Part shown: one piece after another, positions 56,109-64,000 of the stretch
Layout: every line of letters begins with the position of its first letter
Position numbering within the stretch: the stretch's first letter is position 1
Source: Ruegeria pomeroyi
GTDB lineage: Bacteria > Pseudomonadota > Alphaproteobacteria > Rhodobacterales > Rhodobacteraceae
Direction of reading: 5' to 3'
Assembly: GCF_021405525.1 (NCBI RefSeq)
Contig: NZ_JAGQAG010000001.1
Location: 3,634,001-3,698,000 of the forward strand
Length of the DNA: 64,000 bases
Position numbers and translations under genes: made by a program
The notes under the pieces: model-generated
Told to the model about the DNA's origin: nothing
Database searches by the model: none
Seen by the model: the letters and a program-made list of their open reading frames with translations, nothing else

Positions 56109-57686
56109 ATGAACGTCCATGCCACCCCACGGGCCCAGAGCTATGGCATCAGTATCGAGCCGCTCGACGGAAAGGTCGAGGTGTATCGCAACGATGTGCT
56201 GCTGGCGGCAACGACCCGCGCATTGGTGATGTACGAAACCCGCCTGGCGCCGGCAGTCTACATCCCGCGCGACGACGTACTGGTGCCGCTGGGAGATCCG
56301 ACCGAGCTTCAGACCTTTTGCCCGTTCAAGGGAACGGCCAGTTACCGCGACATGTATGTCGGCGAGGAGAAGGTGGCCAATGCGGTCTGGTCCTACGACA
56401 CGCCTTTGCCCGAGAGCGCCGGCATACGCGGTTATGTCGGATTCATGCCGCAGGCGCATACGCGGATCGAACTGGGCGACAACAGCCTGAACGAGGGGGC
56501 GGATGGCCATGTCAGCGGCCCGCTTGTCGACTGGCTGTTGCGCGGTGCGGCTTCGTTCCGTACGGCCGAGGAATTCACCCGCGCGCTGGCCGAAAAGATG
56601 CTGGATCACGGGATCGCGGTCTCGCGGCTGAGCGTTCTGGCCTGGTCGCTGCATCCGCTGATCGCAGGCAAGCATTACATCTGGGAAAAGGGGAAGGCCG
56701 AGATCTCGACCTATGCGCCGACCTATGAGATCCACGATCATCCGGCCTTCAACAACAGCCCGCTGCGGCATGTATCAAACGGCCTGGGCGGCATCCGTCA
56801 GCGGTTGACAGACGGGCCGACCGATACAGAATTCCCGATCATGCAGGAGTTGCGCGCGCAGGGCGCCACCGACTATGTCGCGATGCCGATGCCGTTTTCC
56901 GATGGGCGCATCAACGTCTTGACCATGAGCTGCGATCACCCGGACGGGTTCACCACCGCCAACCTGGGCCTGATCTTTGAATGCTCCGCCGTGATCGGCC
57001 GCTACTACGAGGTGTTCATGCAGCGCGAGAATGCGCAGTCACTGCTGGAGACCTATGTCGGCAAGCGCAGCGGGGCCCGGGTTCTGGGTGGCGAAATCCG
57101 CCGTGGTGACGGCGACGAGATCGACGCCGCGATCATGTTCTGCGATCTGCGCGGATCGACCCGGCTAGAAGAGGAGTTGGGGCGCGCCAGCTATATCGGC
57201 ACGTTGAACCGGTTCTTCGAGACGGTGTCCGAAATCGTGCATGCCAATGAGGGCGAGGTCCTGAAGTTCATCGGCGACGCGGTGCTTGCGGTATTTCCTG
57301 CCGGTGCCGATGCCCAGACCGCCCATCGTCAGGCCATGACCTCGGCAACCGAGATCGTTACGAAGCTGGCCGAAACACCCGAGGGGGACGTGGCGCTGGA
57401 TTGCGCCATCGGGCTGGCCTATGGTCGGGTCACCTATGGCAATGTCGGATCAAAGGAACGTCTCGATTTTACCGTGATCGGTCAGGCTGCGAATATCGCG
57501 GCGCGGCTGGGCGACTATGGCAAGGCCACCGGACACAGAATTGTCGTCTCGGAAGAGGTCGAAAGCGCCTGCGGCAATTGCCTGCCGCTGGGTGAAGTCG
57601 CGTTGCACAATGTCTCGCACCCCGTGACCTGTTATGCGGTCGAGATCGACCGGACAGTGTTTCGGGCGCAACAGCCAGAGAGCTGA
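56109..57686 (+). CDS. DUF427 domain fused to a class III adenylate/guanylate cyclase
   Basis: The 525-residue soluble protein begins with a DUF427 domain (about residues 18-113; VEVYRNDVLLAATTRALVMYE and TFCPFKGTASYRDMY). A middle region (about 140-300) resembles a small-molecule sensor. A class III cyclase domain (about 335-510) has Asp ligands in IMFCDLRGSTR and KFIGDAVLAVFP and the Asn in VIGQAANIAARL. AAGGAGG lies 6 nt before ATG 56109. DUF427 is normally a stand-alone protein of unknown function; here it probably regulates cyclic-nucleotide output. It lies upstream of, and convergent to, the flagellar cluster. Confidence 0.87.
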   Translation: MNVHATPRAQSYGISIEPLDGKVEVYRNDVLLAATTRALVMYETRLAPAVYIPRDDVLVPLGDPTELQTFCPFKGTASYRDMYVGEEKVANAVWSYDTPLPESAGIRGYVGFMPQAHTRIELGDNSLNEGADGHVSGPLVDWLLRGAASFRTAEEFTRALAEKMLDHGIAVSRLSVLAWSLHPLIAGKHYIWEKGKAEISTYAPTYEIHDHPAFNNSPLRHVSNGLGGIRQRLTDGPTDTEFPIMQELRAQGATDYVAMPMPFSDGRINVLTMSCDHPDGFTTANLGLIFECSAVIGRYYEVFMQRENAQSLLETYVGKRSGARVLGGEIRRGDGDEIDAAIMFCDLRGSTRLEEELGRASYIGTLNRFFETVSEIVHANEGEVLKFIGDAVLAVFPAGADAQTAHRQAMTSATEIVTKLAETPEGDVALDCAIGLAYGRVTYGNVGSKERLDFTVIGQAANIAARLGDYGKATGHRIVVSEEVESACGNCLPLGEVALHNVSHPVTCYAVEIDRTVFRAQQPES

Positions 57687-57698
57687 CCGCCCCACCGA

Positions 57699-58496
57699 TC
57701 ACCGCAGATTGCCCAACAGCGTCAAAGCATTCTGGGCCGCTGACGCTGCCTGCGATTGGCTGTTGATCTGTGATCGCGCCAGATAGGCAATGGTCACCTT
57801 GTCCAGCATTTCCGGATCGGTGAACTGAGACACTTTGGACGAGCCGGTCAGCGCCTGCAATTTGTCTTCGAATATCTCCAGTTGTTGGTCGATGTCGATA
57901 CGCCCAAGGCCCGAAGGCAGGCCCAGCGCGGTTTCCATCATCTTGCGCAGCGGCGGAACTCCCATCAGGCTGAACCATTTGGCATTGTCGCTTGAGCGGT
58001 CTTCGGCAAGGGCCTTCAACTCGTGCTGCGCATAGAGAGCGATCCGCATGGTTTCGTCCTGTTCGCCGATCGCCTGTTCGAACCCTGCCGCCTCGTTCTT
58101 GGCGACGATATCCTCCATGAAGGTGACCAGACCGGTTGTCCGCACCTCACCCGGCCCCAGTCCGAACGCCTTGGAGAACTCGCGATAGCGTTTGTCCGAA
58201 AGCTTGTTGGCCAGAGCATCGGACGCGGTTGTCCCGTCTTCGAGGATTTTGCGAACAAAGTAAGTATTGTTCAGATCATTCTCGAGACCGAACGCCCCCA
58301 AAGCCACCTGCAAAAGCCGCCGGTCCGACACCAGGTCCTTGGCGTTTTTCACCTGGCCGATCTTCTCCATGAAGTAAGAGCTTTCGCGATTGCGAACAGC
58401 GGAATTGGAGAAGCTTTGCGCCTGAGCGTCATAGGTGCGCTGCAGGAACCGCCAGCCGGCAATGCCGCCCGATATCAGAACCGGCTGGTAACTCAT
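57699..58496 (-). CDS. DUF1217 flagellar protein
   Basis: The 265-residue mostly alpha-helical cytoplasmic protein matches the DUF1217 family: VRNRESSYFMEKIGQVKNAKDLVSDRRLLQVALGAFGL at the N-terminal part, then KLSDKRYREFSKAFG. DUF1217 genes lie in flagellar clusters of alphaproteobacteria, but the exact step is not known. The ATG at 58496 overlaps the flbT stop as ATGA. It is the last gene of the flagellin-flaF-flbT-DUF1217 unit. Confidence 0.85.
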   Translation of the reverse strand: MSYQPVLISGGIAGWRFLQRTYDAQAQSFSNSAVRNRESSYFMEKIGQVKNAKDLVSDRRLLQVALGAFGLENDLNNTYFVRKILEDGTTASDALANKLSDKRYREFSKAFGLGPGEVRTTGLVTFMEDIVAKNEAAGFEQAIGEQDETMRIALYAQHELKALAEDRSSDNAKWFSLMGVPPLRKMMETALGLPSGLGRIDIDQQLEIFEDKLQALTGSSKVSQFTDPEMLDKVTIAYLARSQINSQSQAASAAQNALTLLGNLR

Positions 58497-58897
58497 TGCG
58501 GTCGCAGCGCCAGAATGCGCTCCTCGCGAGGAAGAAGAGTACGCAGCGCCTTGAGGCATTTATAGGGATGATCCGCGACCAGTGCCTCGGTCGCTTGCGC
58601 CAGCGCCTTGCGGCTGTCGGGATCGGTGAAAACTTGGCTGAGTTCCTCGATCCGGCGCAACAGCGACATTCTGGCCTGCTCGGGGTCGCTGTCGCCGGAC
58701 AAAACCAGTTGTGCGGCATAGCAGACCCGACGCACCGGAGTCGTTGCTTCTTCGGGATGAATCGCATCGCGCAGACGCAGGATATTGGCATCGGGGGTCA
58801 TGATCGACAGCCTGCCGCGGCGGTCACCATTCTCGATCACCGCGCCATTGATCAGAACTCGTTCTTTGGGTGCCAGTTTCAGGACCAAACCGCTCAT
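58493..58897 (-). CDS. flbT: Flagellar biosynthesis repressor FlbT
   Basis: The 134-residue protein matches FlbT (LVLKLAPKERVLINGAVIENGDRR at the start; HPYKCLKALRTLLPREERIL at the end). In Caulobacter FlbT binds the flagellin mRNA 5' leader and lowers its stability until the hook is complete. The start overlaps the flaF stop as ATGA and the end overlaps the DUF1217 gene. It probably acts on the flagellin leader just upstream. Confidence 0.92.
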   Translation of the reverse strand: MSGLVLKLAPKERVLINGAVIENGDRRGRLSIMTPDANILRLRDAIHPEEATTPVRRVCYAAQLVLSGDSDPEQARMSLLRRIEELSQVFTDPDSRKALAQATEALVADHPYKCLKALRTLLPREERILALRPQ

Positions 58898-59271
58898 TCC
58901 GTTGCGCTCCCTTGACGCAGACCGCGCAGGACGGCCGTGTTGATTTCAAGCAAGGGGCGCGGGGAAGCCTCGCGTCGCAACACCTTGCTGGTATGCACCT
59001 GAGTGAACTCGGCCAGATAGAACAGCCGGGCTCGCAGATCGGGTGGCAGAGCGTTGTCAGCCTCAGCCACATTGGTCGCCAGGACCCCCCACAACCGGTT
59101 GTTTTCGTGCAACGCCTCGACCAGTTCCCCGAACCCCGCGCGCCCCCGCTTGGCGGCGCTGTGCATGCGGTGAGTGATCCGGGACAGGACTTCGTATTCC
59201 ATGTTCCGTGGCGTCCTGGTCGGAGCCGAAGCGGCCGAATAGGCCTGTCGTGCCTGAAGAAGCGCGTTCAC
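58894..59271 (-). CDS. flaF: Flagellin-regulatory protein FlaF
   Basis: The 125-residue helical protein matches FlaF (QARQAYSAASAPTRTPRNMEYEVLSRITHRM; LFYLAEFTQVHTSKVL). In Caulobacter it is needed for flagellin translation and counteracts FlbT. The pair is translationally coupled here, 67 bp downstream of the flagellin gene. Confidence 0.92.
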   Translation of the reverse strand: MNALLQARQAYSAASAPTRTPRNMEYEVLSRITHRMHSAAKRGRAGFGELVEALHENNRLWGVLATNVAEADNALPPDLRARLFYLAEFTQVHTSKVLRREASPRPLLEINTAVLRGLRQGSATE

Positions 59272-59309
59272 GTGATGTCCTTACTGTTGGGAAATGTCGG
59301 CAGGAGGGA

Positions 59310-59329
59310 CCGGGGCGCGAACGCCCCGG
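59310..59329 (-). terminator. GC-rich stem-loop between flagellin and flaF genes
   Basis: CCGGGGCG (59310-59317) and CGCCCCGG (59322-59329) make an 8-bp stem with tetraloop CGAA. No T-run follows, so it may stabilise the flagellin mRNA 3' end or reduce read-through into flaF rather than fully terminate. Confidence 0.6.
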
Positions 59330-59338
59330 CCATACTGC

Positions 59339-60565
59339 TTAGCGGAACAGCGACAGGATCGACTGCGGCGCTTGGTTGGCGATGGACAGCGACTGAACCG
59401 CCAGCTGCTGCTGCACTTGCAGCGCTTGCAGGCGGGCCGAGGTCTCTTCCATATCCGCATCCACCATCGAACCGATGCCCGACTTCAGCGAGTCGGTGAG
59501 GTTCGAGATGAAGGTCTTCTGGGTTTCGATCCGTCCCTGAACCGAGCCAAAGGCTGCCGCGGCATCAATCGATGTGTCGATCAGAGTTTCGATCGAGCCC
59601 AGAGCGGCGGCTGCACCAGCGGAGTTCGACACGTCAATTGCCGCCAGCGCACCCAAACCGCCAGAGTTGGCGTTGGAGAACTGGCCCGACACGTGCAGAC
59701 TGTCGGTACCACCGTTGGTGATCACCAGCCGACCCGAGTTTGCCGCGTTGTAGTCGACGGTCACATTGGCGCCCGAGGCCTCGATCGCCGCCTTCATGCC
59801 GACCGCGATCACATCCGCTTGGGAAGTCGACGCGATGTCTTCGGCAGTGACAGTGTAGCTCACCTCTGTATCGCCAAGACGAATGGTGAAGCTGTCACCG
59901 GCCGCATAAGCGGCTGTGCCCTGCGGCTCGAACTCGATCTGGCCGTTATCGTCGGTGCCACCATTCGCATCCAGCGAGAAGCCGAAGCTGTCCTGGCCAT
60001 CCGCCGACACACCGTCAGTGTTGGTCGCATCGAACACGGCCTTGGCAGTATAGCCGCCGGTCGACAGGTTCTGCCCGGTAACCGTGATCGACGAGGCGGT
60101 CACGTTACCCGCGTTGTCACGATCGAGCGACGACAAAATCGAAGCCGAAGCGGCACTTCCATCAACCAGGTTCAGCCCGTTGAACTGGGCGGCGCCCACA
60201 ACTGCCGAAATCTGGTCTTTCAGCGCGGTGACGTCGGCGTTGATCTTGTTGCGATCAACGTTGTCCTCCTGTGCGGCAACGATCTTGCCTTTCATCTGGG
60301 TCAGCAGATCGGTCACGGTCTCGGCCGCGTTTCGGGCAACTGCAACAGTCGATTCACCCAGGCTCAGGCTGTCTTTGATCGCCTTGAAACCCTTCACATC
60401 CGATTCCATCACTTTCGAAATGGCCCAGATGGCCGAGTTGTCCTTTGCGGTGGCCACGTTCTTACCGGTCGAAATGGCGTTTTGGGTCTGACCCAGGTTC
60501 ATATTCACCGACTTGAGGGTCTGCAGCGCCACCATTGCGCCATTGTTCGTCAGAATGCTGGACAT
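59339..60565 (-). CDS. Flagellin
   Basis: The 408-residue flagellin has conserved N- and C-terminal D0/D1 domains (SILTNNGAMVALQTLKSVN and STGKNVATAKDNSAIWAISK at the start; MEETSARLQALQVQQQLAVQ and SIANQAPQSILSLFR at the end) and a variable central region rich in Gly/Ser/Thr/Asp (about 150-290). It is exported by the flagellar type III system and assembles the filament. AAAGGA 7 nt upstream of the ATG. A 210-bp leader/promoter region and the FlaF-FlbT genes next door suggest post-transcriptional control. Confidence 0.95.
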   Translation of the reverse strand: MSSILTNNGAMVALQTLKSVNMNLGQTQNAISTGKNVATAKDNSAIWAISKVMESDVKGFKAIKDSLSLGESTVAVARNAAETVTDLLTQMKGKIVAAQEDNVDRNKINADVTALKDQISAVVGAAQFNGLNLVDGSAASASILSSLDRDNAGNVTASSITVTGQNLSTGGYTAKAVFDATNTDGVSADGQDSFGFSLDANGGTDDNGQIEFEPQGTAAYAAGDSFTIRLGDTEVSYTVTAEDIASTSQADVIAVGMKAAIEASGANVTVDYNAANSGRLVITNGGTDSLHVSGQFSNANSGGLGALAAIDVSNSAGAAAALGSIETLIDTSIDAAAAFGSVQGRIETQKTFISNLTDSLKSGIGSMVDADMEETSARLQALQVQQQLAVQSLSIANQAPQSILSLFR

Positions 60566-60586
60566 AACATCATCCTTTGATCTTGT

Positions 60587-60599
60587 GGGCCTTTGGCCC
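60587..60599 (-). promoter_or_regulatory. Hairpin in the flagellin leader
   Basis: GGGCC (60587-60591) and GGCCC (60595-60599), with loop TTT, form a short perfect stem 22-34 nt before the flagellin ATG. FlbT acts on a leader structure in Caulobacter; this is a candidate for a similar site. Small and read by eye. Confidence 0.35.
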
Positions 60600-60718
60600 G
60601 GGTTTGCATCCGCCCCTTCAGGCGTTCGGAAACGTCTTTCTGACGAATGCGAAAGTCCGAGAACCGGTCTCGCGCCACACTCATTCCGAGGTGCGACGCT
60701 AGATTTGCCCCCGATCTC

Positions 60719-60733
60719 CTAACGGTTTGCTAA
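60719..60733 (-). promoter_or_regulatory. CtrA-like box upstream of flagellin
   Basis: On the minus strand the sequence reads TTAG-N7-TTAG, two mismatches from the CtrA consensus TTAA-N7-TTAA, about 155 bp before the flagellin ATG. CtrA controls motility genes in Rhodobacterales; binding here is only suggested by sequence. Confidence 0.35.
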
Positions 60734-60775
60734 AGCGGGCCCGCTGCATTCCACAAATTTGACTCAACTGTTCTT

Positions 60776-61135
60776 TCATGCCCGTTTCTCTAGCTGAGTC
60801 TTTCCGAATGCTGCGTACCGATGCTTGTGACCATCACGGTCATAGGTTTCGAGCCCCTGTCGCACCTTGCGAAGTTCGGACATACGGTTGGACACTGCCC
60901 GAATCCCCTCAAGCGCGCTGTTCAACAAGATCTGGTTGCGGGTCACTTTCTGGTGCAGCGGCCTAAGCTGCTCATGTAGAAGATCGGGAGTCGCGTTGAT
61001 ACGCTGAACCAGTCTTTCCTTTTCGTCGGTCATCCGCCCGAGTTGTTCCAGTTCGCCCCGCACCAGCGCGGCGCGCTCCATCTCCAGCAGTTCATCAAGC
61101 GACGAGAGCAGATCATCAAGATCAGTATTGTCCAT
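60776..61135 (-). CDS. FlgN-like flagellar export chaperone
   Basis: The 119-residue helical, coiled-coil protein matches the FlgN family in size and pattern (DDLLSSLDELLEMERAALVRG; EKERLVQRINAT; VTRNQILLNSALEGIRAV). FlgN escorts hook-associated proteins FlgK and FlgL to the export gate. It overlaps the flgJ-like gene by 14 bp and lies in a flagellar cluster, which supports the call. Sequence similarity within this family is low, so confidence is moderate. Confidence 0.75.
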   Translation of the reverse strand: MDNTDLDDLLSSLDELLEMERAALVRGELEQLGRMTDEKERLVQRINATPDLLHEQLRPLHQKVTRNQILLNSALEGIRAVSNRMSELRKVRQGLETYDRDGHKHRYAAFGKTQLEKRA

Positions 61136-61412
61136 CTCGGGAGTCCTTCAATGCGTTGAAGAGTGATTCGGCCAATCCCATTCCACCGGATCGGGCCAGC
61201 TGATCCGCCTGTTGACGAACCAAAAATGAATTGAACTGTTCTTCGCCGGCACCGCCGCCAAAGGCGCTGCGAGCCTTACCAAGACCCGCAGATTTCAGCA
61301 TCTCAGCAAGAAAAGTCGCTTCCAGTTCAACCGCGACTTTTTGCAAAGCGCTGTCTGCCGTTTGCCTTTCGCCCGATAGAATAGTGGCCAGATATGTCTG
61401 AGATACGTCCAT
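61122..61412 (-). CDS. flgJ: FlgJ-like rod-assembly protein (rod-binding domain only)
   Basis: The 96-residue protein contains the FlgJ N-terminal rod-scaffold domain (ALQKVAVELEATFLAEMLKSAG; EEQFNSFLVRQQADQLARSGGMGLAESLFNAL) and lacks the C-terminal peptidoglycan hydrolase domain. That is usual in alphaproteobacteria, where a separate enzyme does the cutting. It helps cap and assemble the flagellar rod in the periplasm. It overlaps the FlgN-like gene by 14 bp and is divergent from fliK. Confidence 0.87.
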   Translation of the reverse strand: MDVSQTYLATILSGERQTADSALQKVAVELEATFLAEMLKSAGLGKARSAFGGGAGEEQFNSFLVRQQADQLARSGGMGLAESLFNALKDSRDGQY

Positions 61413-61461
61413 TGATCGCCTCGAAATTGTTTCGAACTTTTCCGATCAGACAGATAAGCGG

Positions 61462-61476
61462 TTAAAAAAACCGTAA
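61462..61476 (+). promoter_or_regulatory. CtrA-like box in the divergent flgJ-fliK promoter
   Basis: TTAA-N7-GTAA at 61462-61476 is one mismatch from the CtrA consensus, 44 bp before the chosen fliK ATG and 50 bp before the flgJ ATG. Position and match make CtrA control of both genes plausible. Confidence 0.45.
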
Positions 61477-61519
61477 CCGGTTTGCGACAATGCTTGGTCT
61501 CACAACGAAAGAAATTCGC

Positions 61520-63094
61520 ATGACCGGACTGACCAGCCCCAGCAACCTGCCGCTTGCCGGCCAGACAACAAATTCGCGCATAGAAACCCTTGCTCCTGGC
61601 CAGCACACCGGCAGCACTCGCTCCGATTTTGGTGACGTGTTTCATGCATGGACCGGCTCAACAGCAAAGCAGGGGCGCGTCCCGTTGGAAGAAAACGAAC
61701 CCACGCCGACAGATGACGAAGCTTTGGCTGTCGAACAAGCTGACGAGATTGAAGAGGCAACCGCGCAGATCGGAACGAACCGATTTGATCAACAGCCAAA
61801 AGACTCGCCTATTCGAGAATCCGGCGTTCAGGAAATCACCACCCAGGATGAGATAGGTACCGCTGGCGACAAGCCCGTCTTGTCGGATGGTCCGGATGAA
61901 GCGCAACAAATTGGCAGCGCTCTCAGAGAGACGCGCTCTGGCGAAAATGGCCTGACCATCAATTCGGCGCGACTGAGTGCAGCCGTCCAACGCACGGATG
62001 ACCGACAGAAGCTATCAGATTTCAGGCTCTCATCCTTTACTTCGCCTACTATCGAAACCAACCGCCCAACCCAGAGTACGAGGCAACAACAATACCTGAA
62101 TCGGGTTGGAACACCTTCCTTCAAAGTCGGAGAGGTCGAGACAGCCGGGTCCACCCGCCTGATCTGGGAGCCTCCGGCAAAACCCATCCAAGTAGAAAAG
62201 CAGCTTCGGATATCTCCGTATTCCGCCTTGTCCAGGGACGGACTGCTTTCACAACCGCGCGTATTACATTCGGCAACAAGCGACTCGGAAACGGTTTCCG
62301 CCGCGAACGACCAAACGGCCAAATCGGTTGACAAAGAGCGGATCGCTTCGGCCATCGAGATCTCGGCCAACATGAAAGGGGGCGAAGAAGCAACCCAGCG
62401 CCCTACACAGGAAAAGGTGCGGGTAACTGGCGCACTGGAAAGTACCGTTCCGGAAACTGACCTGCCTCGAGCCGATCGGGCCATGATAAAACAACGGGTC
62501 GCGGTGAGCGCCGCCAAAGCTCAAGAGTTCGCATCAACTCCCCTCCAACCGTTTGCGAACTTATCCACGGCCCGGTTTCCGATCAGCGCCGACTTGTTGA
62601 TGGAGCATGGGGGCGAGCGACTCTTGGACATGTCATTTGCCACGCCCGCCGCTTCCGGCACTCAATCCTTAGTTCACACGACAGCAATCACCGCAGAGGC
62701 GGTGCGAAATATTGGTGGGCAACTAGCTGCTGCGGTCGCCAACCGACCCGATGCGGGCAGCGTCGAAATCGCGCTTGATCCCGAAGAGCTGGGACGCGTG
62801 CAGATGACTCTAAAAACCCGCGGTGACATTCTGACACTGACGATCTTTGCGGACAGGCCCGAAACGCTCGACCTAATGCGGCGCCATATCGACGAGTTAT
62901 CCGCGGATTTCCGCGATATGGGATTCGCCGATGTCTCCTTCAGTTTCGGTGGGTCGCAAAGCGAAACAGGCGACGATACCGAGCAAAGATCAAACGGCGG
63001 GGAACCGAAGATGCATACGCCCGAATCACTCCCATCAATCGAACCTGACAACAGACTACGTATCGCTACCAGCGGCTTGGACATAAGGCTTTGA
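61520..63094 (+). CDS. fliK: Flagellar hook-length control protein FliK
   Basis: The 524-residue protein has a long, low-complexity, polar N-terminal part (about residues 1-390) and a compact C-terminal FliK domain: GSVEIALDPEELGRVQMTL, then PETLDLMRRHIDELSADFRDMGF. It acts as the molecular ruler that switches export from hook to filament proteins. Both ATG 61490 and ATG 61520 are possible; the second is preferred because GAAAG precedes it and the CtrA-like box lies at a suitable distance. Base composition of the N-terminal part is less GC-rich than its neighbours. It is followed by flgD 3 bp later. Confidence 0.85.
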   Translation: MTGLTSPSNLPLAGQTTNSRIETLAPGQHTGSTRSDFGDVFHAWTGSTAKQGRVPLEENEPTPTDDEALAVEQADEIEEATAQIGTNRFDQQPKDSPIRESGVQEITTQDEIGTAGDKPVLSDGPDEAQQIGSALRETRSGENGLTINSARLSAAVQRTDDRQKLSDFRLSSFTSPTIETNRPTQSTRQQQYLNRVGTPSFKVGEVETAGSTRLIWEPPAKPIQVEKQLRISPYSALSRDGLLSQPRVLHSATSDSETVSAANDQTAKSVDKERIASAIEISANMKGGEEATQRPTQEKVRVTGALESTVPETDLPRADRAMIKQRVAVSAAKAQEFASTPLQPFANLSTARFPISADLLMEHGGERLLDMSFATPAASGTQSLVHTTAITAEAVRNIGGQLAAAVANRPDAGSVEIALDPEELGRVQMTLKTRGDILTLTIFADRPETLDLMRRHIDELSADFRDMGFADVSFSFGGSQSETGDDTEQRSNGGEPKMHTPESLPSIEPDNRLRIATSGLDIRL

Positions 63095-63097
63095 ACC

Positions 63098-63766
63098 ATG
63101 GTCACAGCGGTAAACCCTGTCACGGCGGCAACTCAACAGAAATCGTCGCCCTCCAACGCCCAGGATTCGCGCGTTCTTAGTTCTGATTTCAACACATTCA
63201 TTCGAATGCTTACAACCCAAGCAAAATACCAGAACCCGCTCGAACCTCTTGATTCTTCAGAATACGCCGCTCAGCTGGCGCAATTCTCGATGGTCGAACA
63301 ACAGACAAAAACCAACGACACCCTAGCCGCCTTGGTGGAGAAGATGGGTGCCACCAATATGGCGGAATTGTCAAACTGGATCGGCAAAGACGCCCGCGCA
63401 ATTGCCCCGGTACACTTCAGTGGTTCTCCCGTTACCGTATCGCCCGCTCCACTCGCTGCTGCCGACAAAGCCTACCTGGTTGTGCGCGACGCACAGGGCG
63501 AAATCATAGACCGCTACGAGATACCGGTTTCCGCAGAGCCTGTTACCTGGTCCGGGTTGGAAAGCGACGGGTCGCAACGAGCCCACGGTCTTTATAGTAT
63601 TGCGATCCAAAGCTACAAGTCAGACGAATTGCTGCTGGACGAGGCCGCCTCCGTTTATCACCCGGTGACCGAAGCCCAGATCGAGAATGGCGAAGTGATC
63701 TTGATCCTTGAGGGCGGTCAGGCGATTTTGGCCAATATGGTAACCGGCGTGCGCGCGAACGGCTGA
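63098..63766 (+). CDS. flgD: Flagellar hook-capping protein FlgD
   Basis: The 222-residue protein has an N-terminal FlgD domain with FIRMLTTQAKYQNPLEPLDSSEYAAQLAQFS, the conserved hook-cap signature. A beta-rich Ig/Tudor-like C-terminal part (about 90-220) follows, ending GQAILANMVTGVRANG. It sits at the hook tip and guides polymerisation of FlgE. It is transcribed with fliK, 3 bp apart. Confidence 0.93.
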   Translation: MVTAVNPVTAATQQKSSPSNAQDSRVLSSDFNTFIRMLTTQAKYQNPLEPLDSSEYAAQLAQFSMVEQQTKTNDTLAALVEKMGATNMAELSNWIGKDARAIAPVHFSGSPVTVSPAPLAAADKAYLVVRDAQGEIIDRYEIPVSAEPVTWSGLESDGSQRAHGLYSIAIQSYKSDELLLDEAASVYHPVTEAQIENGEVILILEGGQAILANMVTGVRANG

Positions 63767-63830
63767 TCCGCTCGTCGCCCCGGGTTGCCAAGGCGGGCGG
63801 GACTGCCCGCGCCAAGAACCTGAGGCCGAG

Positions 63831-64000
63831 TTGGAACAGACAGAGCATATCCCGCCCCCGGGTCTTGTCGCGCAGCTGCGCGAACGTGGCCTGTTGCAGA
63901 ATGGTGACCGGTTCGAAACGCTTTATGGCGGGCGCACCAACAGGGTCTGGCGGTTGCTTGGCCCGGCCGACGATCTGGTGGTGAAGCTCTATCGCAGGGA
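63831..64000 (+). CDS. Phosphotransferase (APH/choline kinase-like) family protein, N-terminus only
   Basis: The first 56 codons read PPPGLVAQLRERGLLQNG, then FETLYGGRTNRVWRLLG and DDLVVKLYRR. A Gly-rich loop followed by VVKLY is the beginning of an aminoglycoside phosphotransferase-type kinase fold, where the Lys would be the ATP ligand. Start TTG at 63831 has GAGG 5 nt upstream; no ATG or GTG is in frame nearby, so the start is uncertain. The gene is cut by the right edge; substrate unknown. Confidence 0.62.
   Translation, partial: MEQTEHIPPPGLVAQLRERGLLQNGDRFETLYGGRTNRVWRLLGPADDLVVKLYRR

Noticed and set aside
63788-63816. GC-rich hairpin after flgD as a terminator
   Set aside because: The stem is short and no T-run follows; in this GC content such stems are common.

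Overview
The window is a GC-rich (roughly 63-65% by eye), densely packed bacterial chromosome segment. Gene content points to a marine alphaproteobacterium of the Roseobacter group (Rhodobacterales, Ruegeria-like). The markers are a CcrM-type GANTC methyltransferase, FlaF/FlbT flagellin regulators, a DUF3576 lipoprotein next to leuS-lptE-holA, a DciA-DsbA-MutY neighbourhood, two GcvT-fused dimethylglycine dehydrogenase-like enzymes and an AlkB alkane hydroxylase. The genus is inferred from gene content and protein character, not proven. I see no rRNA, tRNA, insertion sequence, prophage or CRISPR array.

Layout. 1-6952: a leftward catabolic operon: XRE-cupin regulator, GFA protein, dimethylglycine dehydrogenase-like flavoenzyme, MDR oxidoreductase, homocysteine methyltransferase, GlxA/AraC regulator, then a second flavoenzyme cut by the window edge. 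It looks built to remove methyl groups from an N-methylated compound and route the one-carbon units. 7083-13495: small accessory genes, a TetR regulator with two clear operators, a frameshifted LysE exporter, a thiolase, an orphan STAS/HATPase partner-switch pair and a gamma-glutamyltransferase-like enzyme. 13517-24658: HspQ, AEC transporter, SLT lipoprotein, lolA-ftsK-aminotransferase, amidase, UbiH-type hydroxylase, sulfotransferase, Trm112-like and LON-domain proteins. 24686-31675: CnoX-like thioredoxin, xthA, an OmpR-type response regulator, ribA, an L,D-transpeptidase, a PLP-binding protein, a major porin and the DUF3576 lipoprotein.

31752-40815: leuS-lptE-holA, a glutathione transferase, a flavoprotein-MscS pair, an HNH protein and a crotonase-SDR pair. 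40948-47125: envelope genes with pmbA, an IMPase/CysQ-like phosphatase, a divergent Kdo-transferase-like protein and lpxK. 47128-54018: dsbA-like, dciA, mutY, alkB, a membrane adenylate/guanylate cyclase, ccrM and rnhB. 54116-57686: small exported proteins around a membrane-tethered winged-helix regulator, then a DUF427-cyclase fusion. 57699-63766: flagellar genes (DUF1217, flbT, flaF, flagellin, flgN-like, flgJ-like, fliK, flgD). The right edge cuts a phosphotransferase-like gene.

The best candidates for undescribed biology are: the dual-regulator demethylation operon with its four-box operator; the exported-protein/membrane winged-helix pair at 54772-55732; the DUF427-cyclase fusion at 56109-57686; and the WaaA-like protein beside lpxK that lacks the usual catalytic glutamate. 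The three GANTC sites packed in front of ccrM suggest methylation feedback on its own promoter. All functional statements come from motif reading and family knowledge; no search was run.
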